Assembly: GCF_964204645.1 (NCBI RefSeq)
Contig: NC_134026.1
Location: forward strand, 20,292,650-20,356,649
DNA length: 64,000 bases
Direction of reading: 5' to 3'
Source: Tubulanus polymorphus
Lineage: Eukaryota > Nemertea > Palaeonemertea > Tubulaniformes > Tubulanidae
The stretch's first letter is position 1. The number at the start of each line of letters is the position of its first letter. Positions 1-11,916 of this stretch are shown piece after piece. A program made the position numbers and the translations under genes. The notes beneath the pieces are model-generated. The model was not told the DNA's origin, searched no databases, and was given only the letters and a program-made list of their open reading frames with translations.

Positions 1-135
1 CCAGTGAAATTCATTACTTGTTCCTTATTCCTTATTCCGTTACTTATTCAGAATTCATCTCCCAATAAGGAACAAGTAACATGTTAGTTGTTCCTTATTC
101 TGATTTTCTTGTTACTTATTGGGAATTCATCTCCC
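1..135. repeat. Two-unit direct repeat at window edge
   Basis: A block containing a GTTCCTTATTC motif and, about 22 bases later, TTACTTATT followed by GAATTCATCTCCC occurs twice, at about 18-63 and 88-135, a period of about 70 bases. A partial inverted copy (CCCAATAAGGAACAAGTAAC) lies between the two. It is seen directly in the sequence. I do not recognise the family, and the left end may continue outside the window. Confidence 0.6.
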
Positions 136-139
136 ATTT

Positions 140-231
140 TAAGACTGGTCTTAAGTTGTTACATTGGTTTTAGAACTAAGATGGTCTTGAATTGGTCTTA
201 AGTCTCAGCCATGACTATGGAACTGGGCTCC
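140..231. repeat. TIR-element remnant (GGGCCCAGT family)
   Basis: The segment is rich in GGTCTTAAG/GGTCTTGAA motifs and ends in GGAACTGGGCTCC. Read in reverse this resembles the start of a related fragment at 52819-52900 (GGGCCCAGTGCCATA, followed by the same GGTCTTAGAAC motifs). It is probably one end of a small inverted-repeat transposon of which each copy here keeps only part. Confidence 0.5.
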
Positions 232-718
232 GAAGTCTGGACAACAAAAATGAGGAAGAATGATTGTGTGAGGGGTCGGGTTTGGGTAGCTGGTTGATAT
301 CGGCTGAATTCTTATAGCATTCCAATTTTGTCTCATTGCAGCTGGGTTTTGCTAATATTTTATTTTATTTCATTACCAATTTGTCTGACTACTATGTTTA
401 TCGGAAGTATTTATAGCAGTTAGGCTATAGTGTTTTCAAGGTTTGTCTTAAATATACACACATACGTATTGATATCAATACTGAGAGTATGACTTATTTT
501 GATCTTCTAAAGACTTTGGGTATCAAAATGATCTTCAGTAAAAGTCCTTCATAACTGTTGGGACCAATGAAAAACATGGCGTTAAAACGAATTTAAGATT
601 GGTAATTTCAATTGAAGTTTGAGTAAGATTTGGGCAAATATGTTGGCTTTAAGCGAGCAGTGGCACTAAAAAGGATGGCATTATATCGGACTGTGAATGT
701 ATATACTTATAGACTTAG
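232..718. other. Spacer, nothing recognised
   Basis: AT-rich sequence. I see no convincing exon, RNA gene or clear repeat here. Confidence 0.4.
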
Positions 719-946
719 CAAGGGTAGATCTAGGATTCTTTGAAGTGGATGGACCTAAAAATGGCATTAATTTGAAAAGGGCAGATTTTGCAAAATGCAA
801 GGGCTGCAAGCGTGAAACATTGGTTGGGGTTCTTGTGGCCCTCCAACAAATAATTAAGGGCTAGAATGGGACTTTTCTGGCCCTTGGTCCATTTCGATTT
901 ATATTTCGTCTTTAGAATTTTTGGAGGGCGCATTCAAATTTTGAGG
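719..946 (-). repeat. hAT-like MITE, copy 1
   Basis: It starts with CAAGGGTAGATCTAGG, close to the CAGGGGCGGATCTAGG ends typical of hAT-type non-autonomous elements. Its reverse complement matches the segment at 10329-10578: shared tracts include GAGGGCCACCAGAACCCC-like and CCTCCAAAAATTCTGG-like sequence, and conceptual translations of both copies share GGH(K/Q)NP and QCF. The right end is diverged, so the boundary is approximate. Confidence 0.65.
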
Positions 947-1039
947 CACACTCTCGTATATAATACATTTGAAAAGTTTACTAATCCACTTCGAATTTTT
1001 TCTACTGTTCCAAAAAAGGACATTTCTCGATTTTTTTGT

Positions 1040-1345
1040 GCAAGGGGCAGATCCAGGGACTACTGTTGCGTGTAGCGCAACTTATAAAGTAGTGAAGGAT
1101 ATAATCCAAGTAAAAACGATTTTGTACGTTTACCGTTTTTTAGCCCCAATTTTCAAGCAAAAAAGGATATCCTGGTGCATAGTGCTTTCTAGAATATGTA
1201 GGCATTGAGATGTAGTTTCCGGGCAATGTCTTGCCTTTTTTTTTAAAATTATCCGCCTCGTCTTGTTAAAATGTGCCCTTTTCTAACTTTGAAATGAATG
1301 GGGGTCGATGAAGCAAAATGAAAAATAGTACGACATTTTTTGGGG
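1040..1345 (+). repeat. hAT-like interspersed repeat, family B copy 1
   Basis: It begins GCAAGGGGCAGATCCAGGG, a hAT-like end. The interior (GTGCTTTCTAGA, GTAGTTTCC, then a CCTCGTCTTG...TGTGCCCTTTTCTA stretch) recurs at 2640-3060. It is a non-coding dispersed repeat, and short ORFs across it are chance. Confidence 0.65.
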
Positions 1346-1705
1346 ACAGTAGCATGCCTACGGTGCTATCGTCTGAATCCGCGCCTGAACGATGAATGTC
1401 GATTTAAATCGAATGTGTCCGGAATCTCCGTAATTCGTGAATATTGTATTCGGTTTTTTACAGTGTCATTAATATTCATCATTGCAATTTATTTTATTTT
1501 CCTTGGAAACTGCCGTGACCTTGTTATTGGGAATAACAGCACAATTAACGAGAGTGTTACCTCAAATAGCGCATCTAATTTTATAGTGACCTTTATCGGC
1601 ATTCGGAAAATAAGTTCATTTCTATTTTGCGTTTTATGCTGGTAGTTTGCACTGCGTTGAACAGGATCGATCAAGAAAATATCGCCAATTTGGATTTTTA
1701 CGTTT

Positions 1706-2388
1706 ATGCTTTGTTTCGGTGTCGGGGAAAGCGTTTTTATCAGAACATCAAAAGCTGAAAGTTGTCAGGATATACAAATGCCATTGTGTAAAGTAGGATT
1801 GTCGTACAATCAAACTAAACTGCCAAATATGTTTCGTCATCGAAACCAAGAAGACGCTGGCGTGGAGTTACGTCAGTTCTGGTGGAAGTGAAATGCAGTC
1901 CAAATTTAAGGGAGTTTTTATGCGCTATGTACGCACCGCCGTGTTCTCCAGAGCCACCGTGTAAAATCACTTTGCGAACTCGCTAGAAATGGCAGCGAAG
2001 CGCTCATGAACAGATTCGGATTTCAATGACCAGAAAAAATGAACTGTGACCATTTTCAGGATAATGAACCTTGCATCGGGGGAACTGCGACTCTAGCACC
2101 ACCGACTCAGGAGCCCTGGACTGTACCACCAACCACGGAGCCCTCAACTCCATCACCAACCGAGAAGCCATCAACTCCATCACCAACCACGGAGCCTTCG
2201 ATTCCTGCAACGTCGAACGGACCGCTGAGTGTGAAATTAATGGATTTAGAATATCGTGTTGAATTCCTCGAATCGCTGATAAAAACAGTGAAAGATATCG
2301 CGTTAAAGTAAACAGCATAGAACAACGAATCGAAACTCTCGAACGTATTCTATTGGAAGAAAATGAAACACGAAACGACTTTCAATAA
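1706..2388 (+). pseudogene. Decayed Frizzled-type cysteine-rich-domain gene
   Basis: Three reading frames together spell a Frizzled (Wnt-binding) cysteine-rich domain. Frame 1706-1888 gives SCQDIQMPLC, YNQTKLPN and NQEDAGVELRQF. Frame 1888-1972 gives KCSPNLREFLCAMYAPPC. Frame 1973 onward gives CELARNGSEALMNRFGFQ, then TGA where the family has Trp, then PEKMNCDHF. A Thr/Pro stalk of TPSPTTEP-like repeats (about 2090-2220) and a short coiled coil follow. The coiled coil breaks frame again near 2305 and continues to a TAA at 2386. An AATAAA lies at 2416. The damage is therefore three frameshifts plus one in-frame stop, with no splice signals at the breaks. A hydrophobic segment upstream (ORF 1340-1645, FTVSLIFIIAIYFIFLG) could be the anchor of the same type II protein; that is inference. 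The absence of introns across the domain is compatible with either a retrocopy or a single exon. Confidence 0.8.
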
Positions 2389-2415
2389 GATATCTCCAAC
2401 CCAGTGTATATCGCC

Positions 2416-2421
2416 AATAAA
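2416..2421 (+). terminator. Poly(A) signal after the Frizzled-like pseudogene
   Basis: AATAAA lies 28 bases after the last TAA of the decayed Frizzled-like gene, which supports 1706-2388 being a former 3' terminal coding region. Confidence 0.5.
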
Positions 2422-2639
2422 GTAGCTTTTCTAATATTTAAAATACATGTAATCATTTTGTGTCAGATATATAAGTACATCATGATATTAGATTTCTGAT
2501 GTGAATACGTCGTGTGATGGTGTCGGGTGTACACATATCTATTTAATTACTTGCATTAGAAAAGATATTTCGAGATTCTGTAAATAGGATTTATTGTAAA
2601 TTTTATCTGAACGATTAGTCCGTTCCTCCACGAACGATA

Positions 2640-3060
2640 GGGGGGCTGGTCCTCCCACGTTTTGAAGGTCTACTACTGCTAGCGCAATTTTTCCAAAGCA
2701 ATAACGGAGACCCGATGCAAAGTGCTTTCTAGACAAGCTGCGCGTAGTTAGTTTCCAGGCAAAAAGGGATCGAAATCCTGTAGAATGTTGTTCCTTTCTA
2801 TTGAAAATTATCAGCATCGTCTTGTAAAAATGGCCCTTTTCTACTTTTGGGATTAATAGATGAAGATATTTGAAAGTGCCCGGTTCCTTGTTTTTTTTTC
2901 GATTGTCGGACATCTGCGATCCTGGATGGTCCTTCTAGAATTCAGATCGTCAGATCCTCAGATCGTCCTGTAAAAATGTGCCCTTTTCTACTTTTTGAAT
3001 TGATAAGGACGACTAAATTATGTGCCCTTCTTTGGGGATGAAACAAAATCAAAAAGGCAC
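2640..3060 (+). repeat. Interspersed repeat, family B copy 2
   Basis: It shares GTGCTTTCTAGA, TAGTTTCCAGGCAA and CATCGTCTTGTAAAAATG..CCCTTTTCTA with 1040-1345. A further partial copy of the last motif is at 2967-2996. A GC-rich fold-back (CACGGGCGC ... GCGCCCGTG, about 3071-3107) follows directly. Confidence 0.6.
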
Positions 3061-3526
3061 GAAATTTTCACACGGGCGCGGGGCCTTTGACCCCCAGCGC
3101 CCGTGCCTTCGGCCCCCCTGTGCCTGAAAGGCGAGGTTCCCTAAATCCGCTATTGAGAAACATAATTTCCATAGATCGTTATCCGGTTGCCATAAGCTTT
3201 ATCATAAGGTATAACTTTTTCAATCAGAAAAAAGGAAAGAGAATACCGTACTGGTACATAAGAAGCTTGCGGGCGTCCGGGCTGCATCCCGTAGTGAATG
3301 GAATATAATATGGGGATTGAAATTTAATTTGTCCGGGACGTTGTCTGTTTCTTTACAACCGTACCAAGGTCGTCGAGCAAATTTATTTGCGAACTTTTCG
3401 CCAAATTTTCATTGCACTCTCAATGCAAATTCCCTCCCTAATTTCATGAATTCCTTCCTGATTTTGATCGTGTTTCAGTTTAATCGTGCAGGATTCTTCA
3501 TATTTTGAAACACGTTGGCCCAAAAA

Positions 3527-6500
3527 ATGACCGCTTGTGAGCCGAGACGACAAATGAGCATATACATCTGTCCGGCTCGTATTCAAAATGCCAGATTAAA
3601 AATGATGAAGAAAGCAGCAAAAAGCAAACGATTTCCAGTTGTTGATGATTTTAAGTGAGTAATGTCATTCTATAGGCCTTATACAGTTTAATAATGGACA
3701 TTTGTCAAAGACAAAAAGGGTCATTTCTGATAGTTGTTTCTTCTCTATCAACTGGTTGGTGGCTATAAATTGGTAGAAGTACAGATGTCTTAGCAGGCAC
3801 AGATCCAGGAAAAAGGGGGGTTCAGGGGTCATGACCCCCTCTGATACGTGTAATCATATCGTATGTAGAATTGATCAGTCAATCAGGCAAGTCATAGCAT
3901 TCATAGTTCTCCACTAGGTGACTGTGAGTAGACTTGGTGGTTTTTGGATCAGTTTAGAAAGTTCATTGTGAAAACTTTGTTTCTGTGGATGTAGGATGGG
4001 AAATTTGACTGATCTGGGCAGCATAAGATACAATTAGGTCTAAAAGTATGGCTCCTCGATGATTTTATTGTTATTTTGTTTATTAGTGAGAATGTTACTC
4101 ACATTGTCACTGAATTCGATACAGTCGCGCAACTTAAAAGATTACTGAAACTGGAGGATTTGCCACCTGATACATACGTAGTATCGTCAATGTGGATAAC
4201 AGATTCGCTTAAAAATGGAAGTCTTCTCGATGTTTCGCAGAAGTATGTTGTTGAAAATGATGAGAAAGTTATTGAGGAACCGATTATGACTAATCAGGTA
4301 GATTAACTGATTTATGCTCTTCATGTAAAAGGCTTTTTACAGTCACTTCATGTATTGAAAATTTTCTGGGAATTGTCGAGTTTGTTTCAAGTATTAGGGG
4401 CCAGTTGCTCAAAAGTTGGTTAGAGCTAACCAGCGGATAGTTGACATGGTGACAATTGAAAGTTCACTGTTGCTATGGTATTTATCCACAGTTCTCAGTT
4501 AGAGTTAACTCTGAGTTAGAATTAGTTCATTTTCAATGAGTTAACTCAGAGTTAAATCTTAACTCACAACTGTGGAACTGGATACTGTTATCTTGAACGA
4601 ACCTTTGAGCAACTGGCTCCAGCATATGATTAGTAACAGTACGGTATGAGAAAAAACATAACCTTAATTAAAAATGAAAGCGAAAGATTGTAATGAAGAT
4701 TTTATAATTGTACTGAATTAAAGGTTGAAGTCATTTCAATGTTCAACCACGAACATCGCAGACTATCCATTAGTGATAGTCGTTGCTCAGGATAGTCACA
4801 GAATTAAGGGGGATGATCACTATCTAAGCAATGTTTTTTCATTACTGTATCGCTGGTATAATTCATAGTTCATCTCAATATGTTGTAAGAAAAATTATTA
4901 TATGTAATTATGTTCTATGGGAAATAAAATCAATCAATCGATCACACATGATATAAAAGCATGTAGCTTTTTATGATTTGAATGAAAATGAACTTTGCAT
5001 AAATTTGCATAATTAGGGCAGCTAATTAGGTGAAAATGGTCATCACACTAGGGACAAAATTTGTCAAAGATTATACCGCTTGGAACTACGTTTTAGTTTT
5101 ATTTTGAAGGTAATCAATTTTGGTCAATTTCTATTCCTTTTATTTTCCATAGACCGGCAGATGCTACGCTTGCCAGAGGGTAACACCGTTATACCATCAC
5201 AATACAATTTTCACTGTAAGTGTTACAGATACATCTATCAGTACTATAATTTCCAGGTACACGTACCACCAAATCCAGGTATATGGGGATAAGCCTGAAA
5301 CAACATCTCGATCTTCAATAAAACAATCTTCAGCAAACTCATTGATTTCAATACATGTAGTCAACCTGAGTTACTAAATTTTGCTCAAGAACTATAATAA
5401 CGCAATAAAAAAAAATCGATGTAACGCAATGATTTATGCTGGTAGCTAAGTTCAAATCACTCCTCCTCGGTATTGTGTAAATATGATATATCTACATCTA
5501 ATTGATGTAATATGGGTGTGTAAGGGACACTGAATCAAAACAAATCTAACGAAATCTACCAAATAAAAAAAATTAATGAATGACATCAAAAATACATCCT
5601 CTTAACGTATTTTTCATAACATAAATGACACTAATCCAGAGTCTTGCAGCCTGTTTTGAAAAAGCTCTGGCACCCGGGGGACTTAAACATGAATTAATTG
5701 TTTTTTCTTGATATGTCTATTTCGTTCACAATGAAAATTCGATCATCTGTTTATCGTGAAGATATTGCTTTTTGATTCACAATTATCTCTTGCTAGGATA
5801 CATTAGAACTACTCGAGCGGTACGCCGAATACCAAGATGGACCGAACGACTATCAAAGGGCTTTAGCGTTTCGTGGAGGCTCATGCGTTTTGAAGAGTTT
5901 GCCGTATAAAGTGAACAGTTCCTGCCAACTGTCGAATATCAGCGATTTGGGAAGTCACTGTCAAAAAGTCATCGAGGTTCCTATCTGTTTTCATACTCTT
6001 GAGATGAAACCTGGGAGATAGCCTAAATCCTTATTTTGGCAGAAACGTTATTCAATATGTGATTTAGATAGTTAGCCACTTCTCCTTTATGATCCAAGTT
6101 GAAAATTCGTTGAATACCATGTACATATGGAAATAAATTAACTGCCCTGTTTTAAATGAATATCCGTTTTCGCATTCATTATTTTGCGATCGCGGTCATC
6201 TATCTTTAGTTTCTTCGGTATTTATGGTGGTCTCGCTGTTGTAGGAATAGATTATTGCTTTTTATTTTCAGGAAATTCTCGACGAATCTAGGTCATTGGA
6301 AGTTGAGCGTATTAGATGCAGTCCGTGGTTTCAAAAAATGGAGGTTGTAATATAAAACATTTGATATATACATGTAGACGAACTACGATAGACTTTGTTT
6401 GCCTCAAATCTCGCGGGACCAATAAATTTCGCCAAGCGTAGTATGAGAGCAATGATGGATCATTAGAGCATGAATCGTATAGTAGGAAAATTTCAAATGT

Positions 6501-9500
6501 TAAATAGGGAACACAATAAATAAATAAATTGTCCAAGGCAATCGGCTCCATGGCAAGCAGAGTTTACTGTATATATACCTTTACATTGAACTCCGAATTT
6601 AAGTATAATGTCCTTTAAAAAACCTCAACGTTTTAGCTATCGGTTATTCCATGGACTCTAAAACACTTGAGAGTCCTTGCTTACTCATAGTTTCCATATT
6701 GTGTTTCGTATTCATAAGGTATTTTGTGAAGATTTGTGGATCTACATCACAAAATGTATAACGTTAACAACATAAACAACATAACGTTCTTACAATATAA
6801 GATCGTTTACAACGAAAAAGATAATTTATTTTCAGTGTTTTACAAGTATCTTTGGTGTTGGTGGTGTGACAGCTAAAAAGTGGATCGACGAAGGCCTAAA
6901 TGATATTTCTGGAGTGACTGACCGTCTTCTTAAAACTGGGACTAATGATTCTAGAAAGATCTATGGTGAGTCTTGAGAACTATCATCCAGTCAAATGTAA
7001 AAGAACGCTCTTTTTACTGAAACGTCCTCGTTCCTAGGACTGGCGTTCTATGAAGATCTAACCACACCGGTGAACAGAGATGAAGCACTCGCGTTGAAAG
7101 ATCTCGTGAAGACGGAACTGGTCGATCTGTTGCCAGGTGCTTTAGTCGAACTAACTGGTGGCTTTAGACGGTATTTAATCAAATTATTATCAAATTAACC
7201 TTATATATTTCATTGTGTAAAAATCATCCAGATTTTTCGAATCATCTGATTTAAGTTTTCCAATTATTTGAATACTGTAGTACAAATCTACTATTACCAG
7301 TAATGTATTGCATTCATAACTCTTTCTGAAAAAGTCTCTTGCCTTTCAAAAAATTAAATCAATCTTATTGCCTTGAATGTCATCGACTTACTAAAGAAGA
7401 CCGCGCTTAATACGTATCTCTTGTGTTGATGCATACCGGTAAAATCGACCTGTGAAATATGGTGTTTCATCCATTTTCTCCGAAACCAATAATTAAACCA
7501 ACGAATAATCTCGATTAAGTTGGCTGTACTCTCAGTTCTATTTCATCTGTAAGTTCGGTTACTGGTCTTAGATTCAAGATTATACAAATATACGTGTATC
7601 TTTATTTTCTTTGCAAGAGGAAAGCCTTGTGGCCATGACGTCGACATTCTTGTATCACATCCGATCGAAGGCAAAGAGCAAGGCGTTTTGGTGAAACTTA
7701 TGAATCGACTTTACGAAAAAGGTAACTTGGTCCTTGCTGAAACATGCTAATATCCCAACAGTCATTTATACAATACATGTATCTAATGTTACTTAGAACT
7801 TCAGGGGAACAGAAAATCTGTTTGTTTATGTAACCCATAGTCCGTTGTATCCAGTATGAAATCAATTTAATCGTTTTACCTAGGATGAAATTCTAAGTGG
7901 TGATATCCGATAAATCAACATTTCTATGACTATCCTAGAGTCAATAAGCTGGCTCGTTTTTGACAGAATATTTATTTGGCATATACAAAGCTAAATCCAT
8001 AATTGAAAAATACTCTAGAACCATTCAATGGTTGGGAGGAATTGGGAATTTTCAATCCAAATTTATGCAATACTGTTTTATTCGCGATTTAGATTACAAT
8101 ATGAAGTAGCAGGAATAGATACAAAATGATTTAATACATGTATAAGACGCTGGACGACTGGTGAAGTTAACATAAACTAATTACCCGAAGGGCCCAGTCG
8201 CCCACACTCACATTGACGCACATTCATACCCCATTCGTACCTATAACTTACGGACAAAACATTTTAATAACAAATTTAATTTCAAATTTAGGTTTTGATT
8301 GGCGTAAGATTTAAGAGTAGCGCGGTAATGACCACAACGAAAGTCTGATCTTAAGTGGCTTAACGTTGCCGATAGATATCTACTCTATTAAATGTACTCT
8401 ACGAAAGCCGTTCTTCTTGTAGATCACGTTCTTATGGGAAAACATGAAACATGCTCATTTCGCGAGGACAAACTGAAAAAGGACGATAAACTCACCAGAC
8501 GAGGACAGCTCGATCATTTCGAAAAATGGATCGGCATCGTAAAATTCAACGAGAAATCTACATCGTCGGAATCTCCACCCGCCGCTAAAAGACCGAAAAA
8601 ATTTAATCGCGGTTCGCCGAATGGTCCGAAGAATAGTTTAGACGCGAGTGACGAACTGGCAGAGCGCAATGCGAGCGGCGAATCGCTGTCAGACGCGATC
8701 GAACTGTCTCGATCGCCGCGCGACTGGAAAGCCGTTCGTATCGATATCGTCGTGGCGCCGTACAGTCAGTTTTACTACGCCGTAGTCGGCTGGACCGGCA
8801 GCAAACAGTTCAATCGGTCGCTACGACTGTACGCCGCTCGCGAATTGAACATGAAACTAACAAGTCACGGACTGTACGATATCTCGCATGTAAGAAAATT
8901 ACAATTTACAGGGGCGTCGCCAGGGGGTCCCGACGATCCCCCTTTTTAAAACTTAGTTTCGCTTAAGATAAAAGCCCACTATGTACAGATTGAAATAGTT
9001 TTAAAATCGAGAATTTATTTATTCAAAAAATCTATAAGACACGACGTTTCGATCTCACCCTAGAAATCATCGTCACAATCATTATCCGTTCACCACGTTT
9101 GAGGGTGGTTATTGTACTATTAGTTTCATTCATTTGTCACTGAATCTTTTTTTTTGTGACTGAGACTGAAAGTGACGTAAAAAGGTCGTTACGTTTTACA
9201 ATCGGTCCAGACGCTCGAAAATTGCGCTTAAAAATTGAAAATTATCTTCTGTCAATGGACTCACAACTTCAGCAGCGCTCGTGATCCGGTTATTGTCGAT
9301 ATCGACCTACCCACAGAAAAAACTGGTAACGCCCTTAGAGTTAAACCTTTTTGTGAAACAGGGCCCTGGGCCAAATTGGTTCAAATTCCTGAACTCGAAA
9401 AGATACTCAATATCCGTATAGATGAATAGATTAGAAATCCCACAATGATTTCAGAAAAAGACGGAAAGTTCTCGATTAGATGAGTATGTTCGGAGCAACG

Positions 9501-9901
9501 TTTCCGCTATAAACTAATAGCCATCATAGACGTACTTCAAGAACTTTTCGCCTTTAGCTGAAATTATTGTAGGATTTCCAACGTAAAGATCGCCAAGAAT
9601 GCTCTTTCGTCCCAAATCAGCCCATTCAATCGAATTCACGAAACATTTGGGACATTGTTTACCGGCATTTTATAAATGATCGATTTTTTGTAACTCATAA
9701 AACATGCAGGGAATAATTGAATTTAGCAGTCCAGAGTTCGATTTCTGTACACTATCGTCCGGTTTGAATTGAACGTTTGAATATGAGATCGATATCTTCA
9801 TTTATCATTTACAGGACACTGTCGTTCCGGCTTCGACCGAAGAGGGAGTATTTCATGCGCTGAAGCTTCAATATAGAAAACCAGAAGAAAGAAATTGTTG
9901 A
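3527..9901 (+). CDS. POLM: DNA polymerase mu / TdT-like family X polymerase
   Basis: Template-poor DNA polymerase of non-homologous end joining, nuclear. Ten exons join in phase: 3527-3654, 4087-4297, 5153-5215, 5797-5976, 6272-6343, 6836-6965, 7038-7170, 7618-7721, 8423-8889, 9815-9901 (524 aa; vertebrate Pol mu is about 494). An in-frame TGA 21 bases upstream supports the ATG at 3527. BRCT domain: residues about 11-100 (VTHIVTEFDTVAQ). The 8-kDa region opens with YACQRVTPLYHHNTIF and contains VLKSLP. A helix-hairpin-helix GVG is at 225-227. The palm has GGFRR then GHDVDILV (catalytic D313 and D315), third Asp D448 in WKAVRID, and GWTGSK at 463. AVRIDIVVAPYSQF and the PEERNC end favour Pol mu over TdT. 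Odd feature: about 58 residues (384-441, with KRPKK) lie between the VKFN strand and WKAV, against about 16 in human Pol mu. Confidence 0.93.
4397..4620. repeat. Fold-back MITE in intron 2 of the Pol mu gene
   Basis: Inverted ends GGGGCCAGTTGCTCAAAAGTT (left) and, read in reverse, GGAGCCAGTTGCTCAAAGGTT (right) bound a 224-bp element with internal palindromic GTTAACTC motifs. It has no ORF. I could not find a clean target duplication. Confidence 0.85.
4900..4948 (+). repeat. Retroposon 3' tail, (AATC)n
   Basis: GGGAAATAAAATCAATCAATCGATC looks like the polyadenylation signal plus short simple tail that ends many LINE or SINE copies. The body is not recognised. It lies in intron 2 of the Pol mu gene. 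Confidence 0.4.
5490..5570 (-). repeat. Interspersed repeat, family C copy 1
   Basis: In reverse it reads GATTTGTTTTGATTCAGTGTCCCTTACACACCC. This corresponds to copies at 21361-21680 and 44616-44712 in the other orientation (GATTTGTTTTGATTTGGTGTCCCTT). It lies in intron 3 of the Pol mu gene. Confidence 0.6.
8909..8950 (+). repeat. hAT-like MITE end in intron 9 of the Pol mu gene
   Basis: CAGGGGCGTCGCCAGGGGG followed by CGACGATCCCCC has the look of a hAT-type terminus. I could not place its other end in the 925-bp intron. Confidence 0.4.
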
Positions 9902-10226
9902 TCGATTTTAAATGACTGACTGACTGAATAGGTCTTTTCCGATATCACAGAAATTGTATTTCGTCAATTATTACACATTCAGTTGTTGTTGTGCAATTGT
10001 TCTATTCTCATGTTTGGCAATACTTACGATAGGCTATTCATTTTCTTTTGAATTCTAGTGTTTTAATGGCCACTTTTTTCGTATGACTGGTGAAATTTAA
10101 TCTAACTCGCAACATAATAATTAATTGTGTATGTATATAAGAATTGTTTATATTTGAACTGATAATATGTATTTAATGAGTTATTCATGATACGTATATT
10201 TACTTTATATTCGAAATTATATTTCT

Positions 10227-10232
10227 AATAAA
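10227..10232 (+). terminator. Poly(A) signal of the Pol mu gene
   Basis: AATAAA lies 326 bases after the stop codon in an AT-rich 3' UTR. It is the first AATAAA I see downstream. Confidence 0.6.
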
Positions 10233-10328
10233 TGATTCATACAACATGCATGACGTGCAAATGTTATTCATTTGAGGAATAGATTTGAGGTTTGGTTTAA
10301 CCCTTACCCCGGCGTTAATCGCCATGCA

Positions 10329-10578
10329 CAAGGGGAATAGGTCCATCCCTTCAAATTTCGAATGCGAACCTCCAAAAATTCTGGAAAATCTTTTCTTAAA
10401 AACACGAAAAATGAATTTAAGTGGGTCTTTTGTCCTTGATTATCTGTGGGAGGGCCACCAGAACCCCTTCCAATGTTTCTCTTGCAGCCCTCTCGTATTG
10501 CCAAATCTTTTTTCAAAAGTGCCCATATTTCAATTTTCAGGTCCACCCCTTCCTTCAAGAATCCTAGATCCGCCATTG
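10329..10578 (+). repeat. hAT-like MITE, copy 2
   Basis: It runs from CAAGGGGAATAGGTCC to CCTAGATCCGCCATTG. These ends are inverted relatives of each other. The body matches 719-946 in reverse. ORFs across it are repeat-derived. Confidence 0.7.
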
Positions 10579-10629
10579 ATACTGGGCAACTCGTTCCTAA
10601 GGGTAGAGTGACCTGGGAAAAACCTCTCT

Positions 10630-11540
10630 CGCCACCATCGGGATTTAAACCCATGAACCCTGGATTGGCAAGAGCAGACGGACGATGGACGAAAATTAGA
10701 CAGTGGGACTGAAGTCCTAAGTTGGATAAGGAAGTTCACATTAGGCCAAAAGAATACCTAGTTTCTCATTTCCGACCAAATCCAATTGAACACTAGAAAT
10801 TGTAGAAAATTAGATTCGGGTAGCCGAGTGGCTTAATTTCTTTACATCTTTTATTTGACGAAATAGAAATTCGTCGTCAACTTTTGTGTCAAAAGTCATA
10901 TAGTCGTCATTAGCTTTCTGTGAAGTGCAAACAAATAGATAAATCAATTTAAAAAATATCAGACTGCTTACAAAATTGAATTGAATTTCGTGCGGTTATA
11001 GAATCTCCGTATATTGTCGTTTAAATCGTAATGAATTCTGTTAAAGCAAATGGCTCATATGTCAAATTTCTGGATCCACCACTGCGATGATCTTTCGAAT
11101 TTATTAGAAACACCATTTAGGTTTAAACTTAGAATTCAAATGAATGTACTCCTGTGCTATACATATCAGTTACCTCCACTCATTTTGGAAGAAATGCACT
11201 TAAGATAATGAATGACCTTAAAGGGCGTGCCAATGTTGGCCTATACTGTACCTAACCATGATTGTTCCTCTAATGCTTTCTCCTAAGGGTATGCCTTTCA
11301 TTCTCCAGAAATAACCACACCAAATTTTAGAGTAATCATTCTGTCAGCGGTGAAGTTTACGCCCGTTAATACGAGGAAAGTGCCTTGAACGCACGCTGTT
11401 TGTCAAAGCCCGATTGCAACATCCTGTGTTGTTTATACTGTCAGATCGCTGGACGTGTCGTAATCATTTGAAGGTGAAGATAGACGAGAAGATTAGTTGA
11501 AATCGAAGTTGATGTTTGTTAGCGTTGGTCCATGTCGGGA
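10630..11540. other. Spacer with a MITE end near 11073
   Basis: No gene is recognised. CTGGATCCACCACTGCG near 11071-11087 is a reversed hAT-like end. An A-box-like GTAGCCGAGTGG at about 10823 is not followed by a B box (see rejected items). Confidence 0.4.
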
Positions 11541-11544
11541 CCGT

Positions 11545-11730
11545 ACATTCACTTGATTTTCTTTGGGGGGGGGGGGCGTACCTAACAATTGATTTTGGGG
11601 GGTGGGGAGGAGGCATAGCAACCCGAAAAAAGGTAGTTCTATAGGATGCATCGATTTTGCAAAAGGGGCACTTTTTTAGAATTTCTGGAGCGGGCAACTG
11701 ATCCCTGTCCTCTGCTAAATACGACCCTGT
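11545..11730. repeat. G-tract repeat, family E copy 1
   Basis: A run of G (about 11563-11576) is followed by GTAGTTCTATAG...GCATC, and later CTGCTAAATACGACCCTGTG. A related arrangement is at 44893-44985: a G run, GCAGTTCTATAGCAT, then CTGGTAAATACGGCCATG. It is a dispersed non-coding repeat. Confidence 0.55.
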
Positions 11731-11916
11731 GTATGTTCGTGTGCTGTCACACTTGTAGAATTTGTCGAGAGAACTACTAGGAGAGGCGCGTCCGAACGAT
11801 ATCCCATCGCATCTGAATGAGCCTTACTCTATTTGAGCATGGATCGTTTTAAGGTACATTACTTAACGGTGTTAGATCTTTTCCCCTGTGATTTCATCTC
11901 TGTTGGACATTTCCAG

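Noticed and set aside
10640-10690. B-box-like GGGTTTAAATCCC on the minus strand
   Set aside because: No matching A box or acceptor stem upstream; could be an old SINE piece but there is not enough to call it.
10817-10920. tRNA-like A box (GTAGCCGAGTGG)
   Set aside because: No B box of GGTTCGANNCC type within the next 100 bases and no cloverleaf could be drawn.
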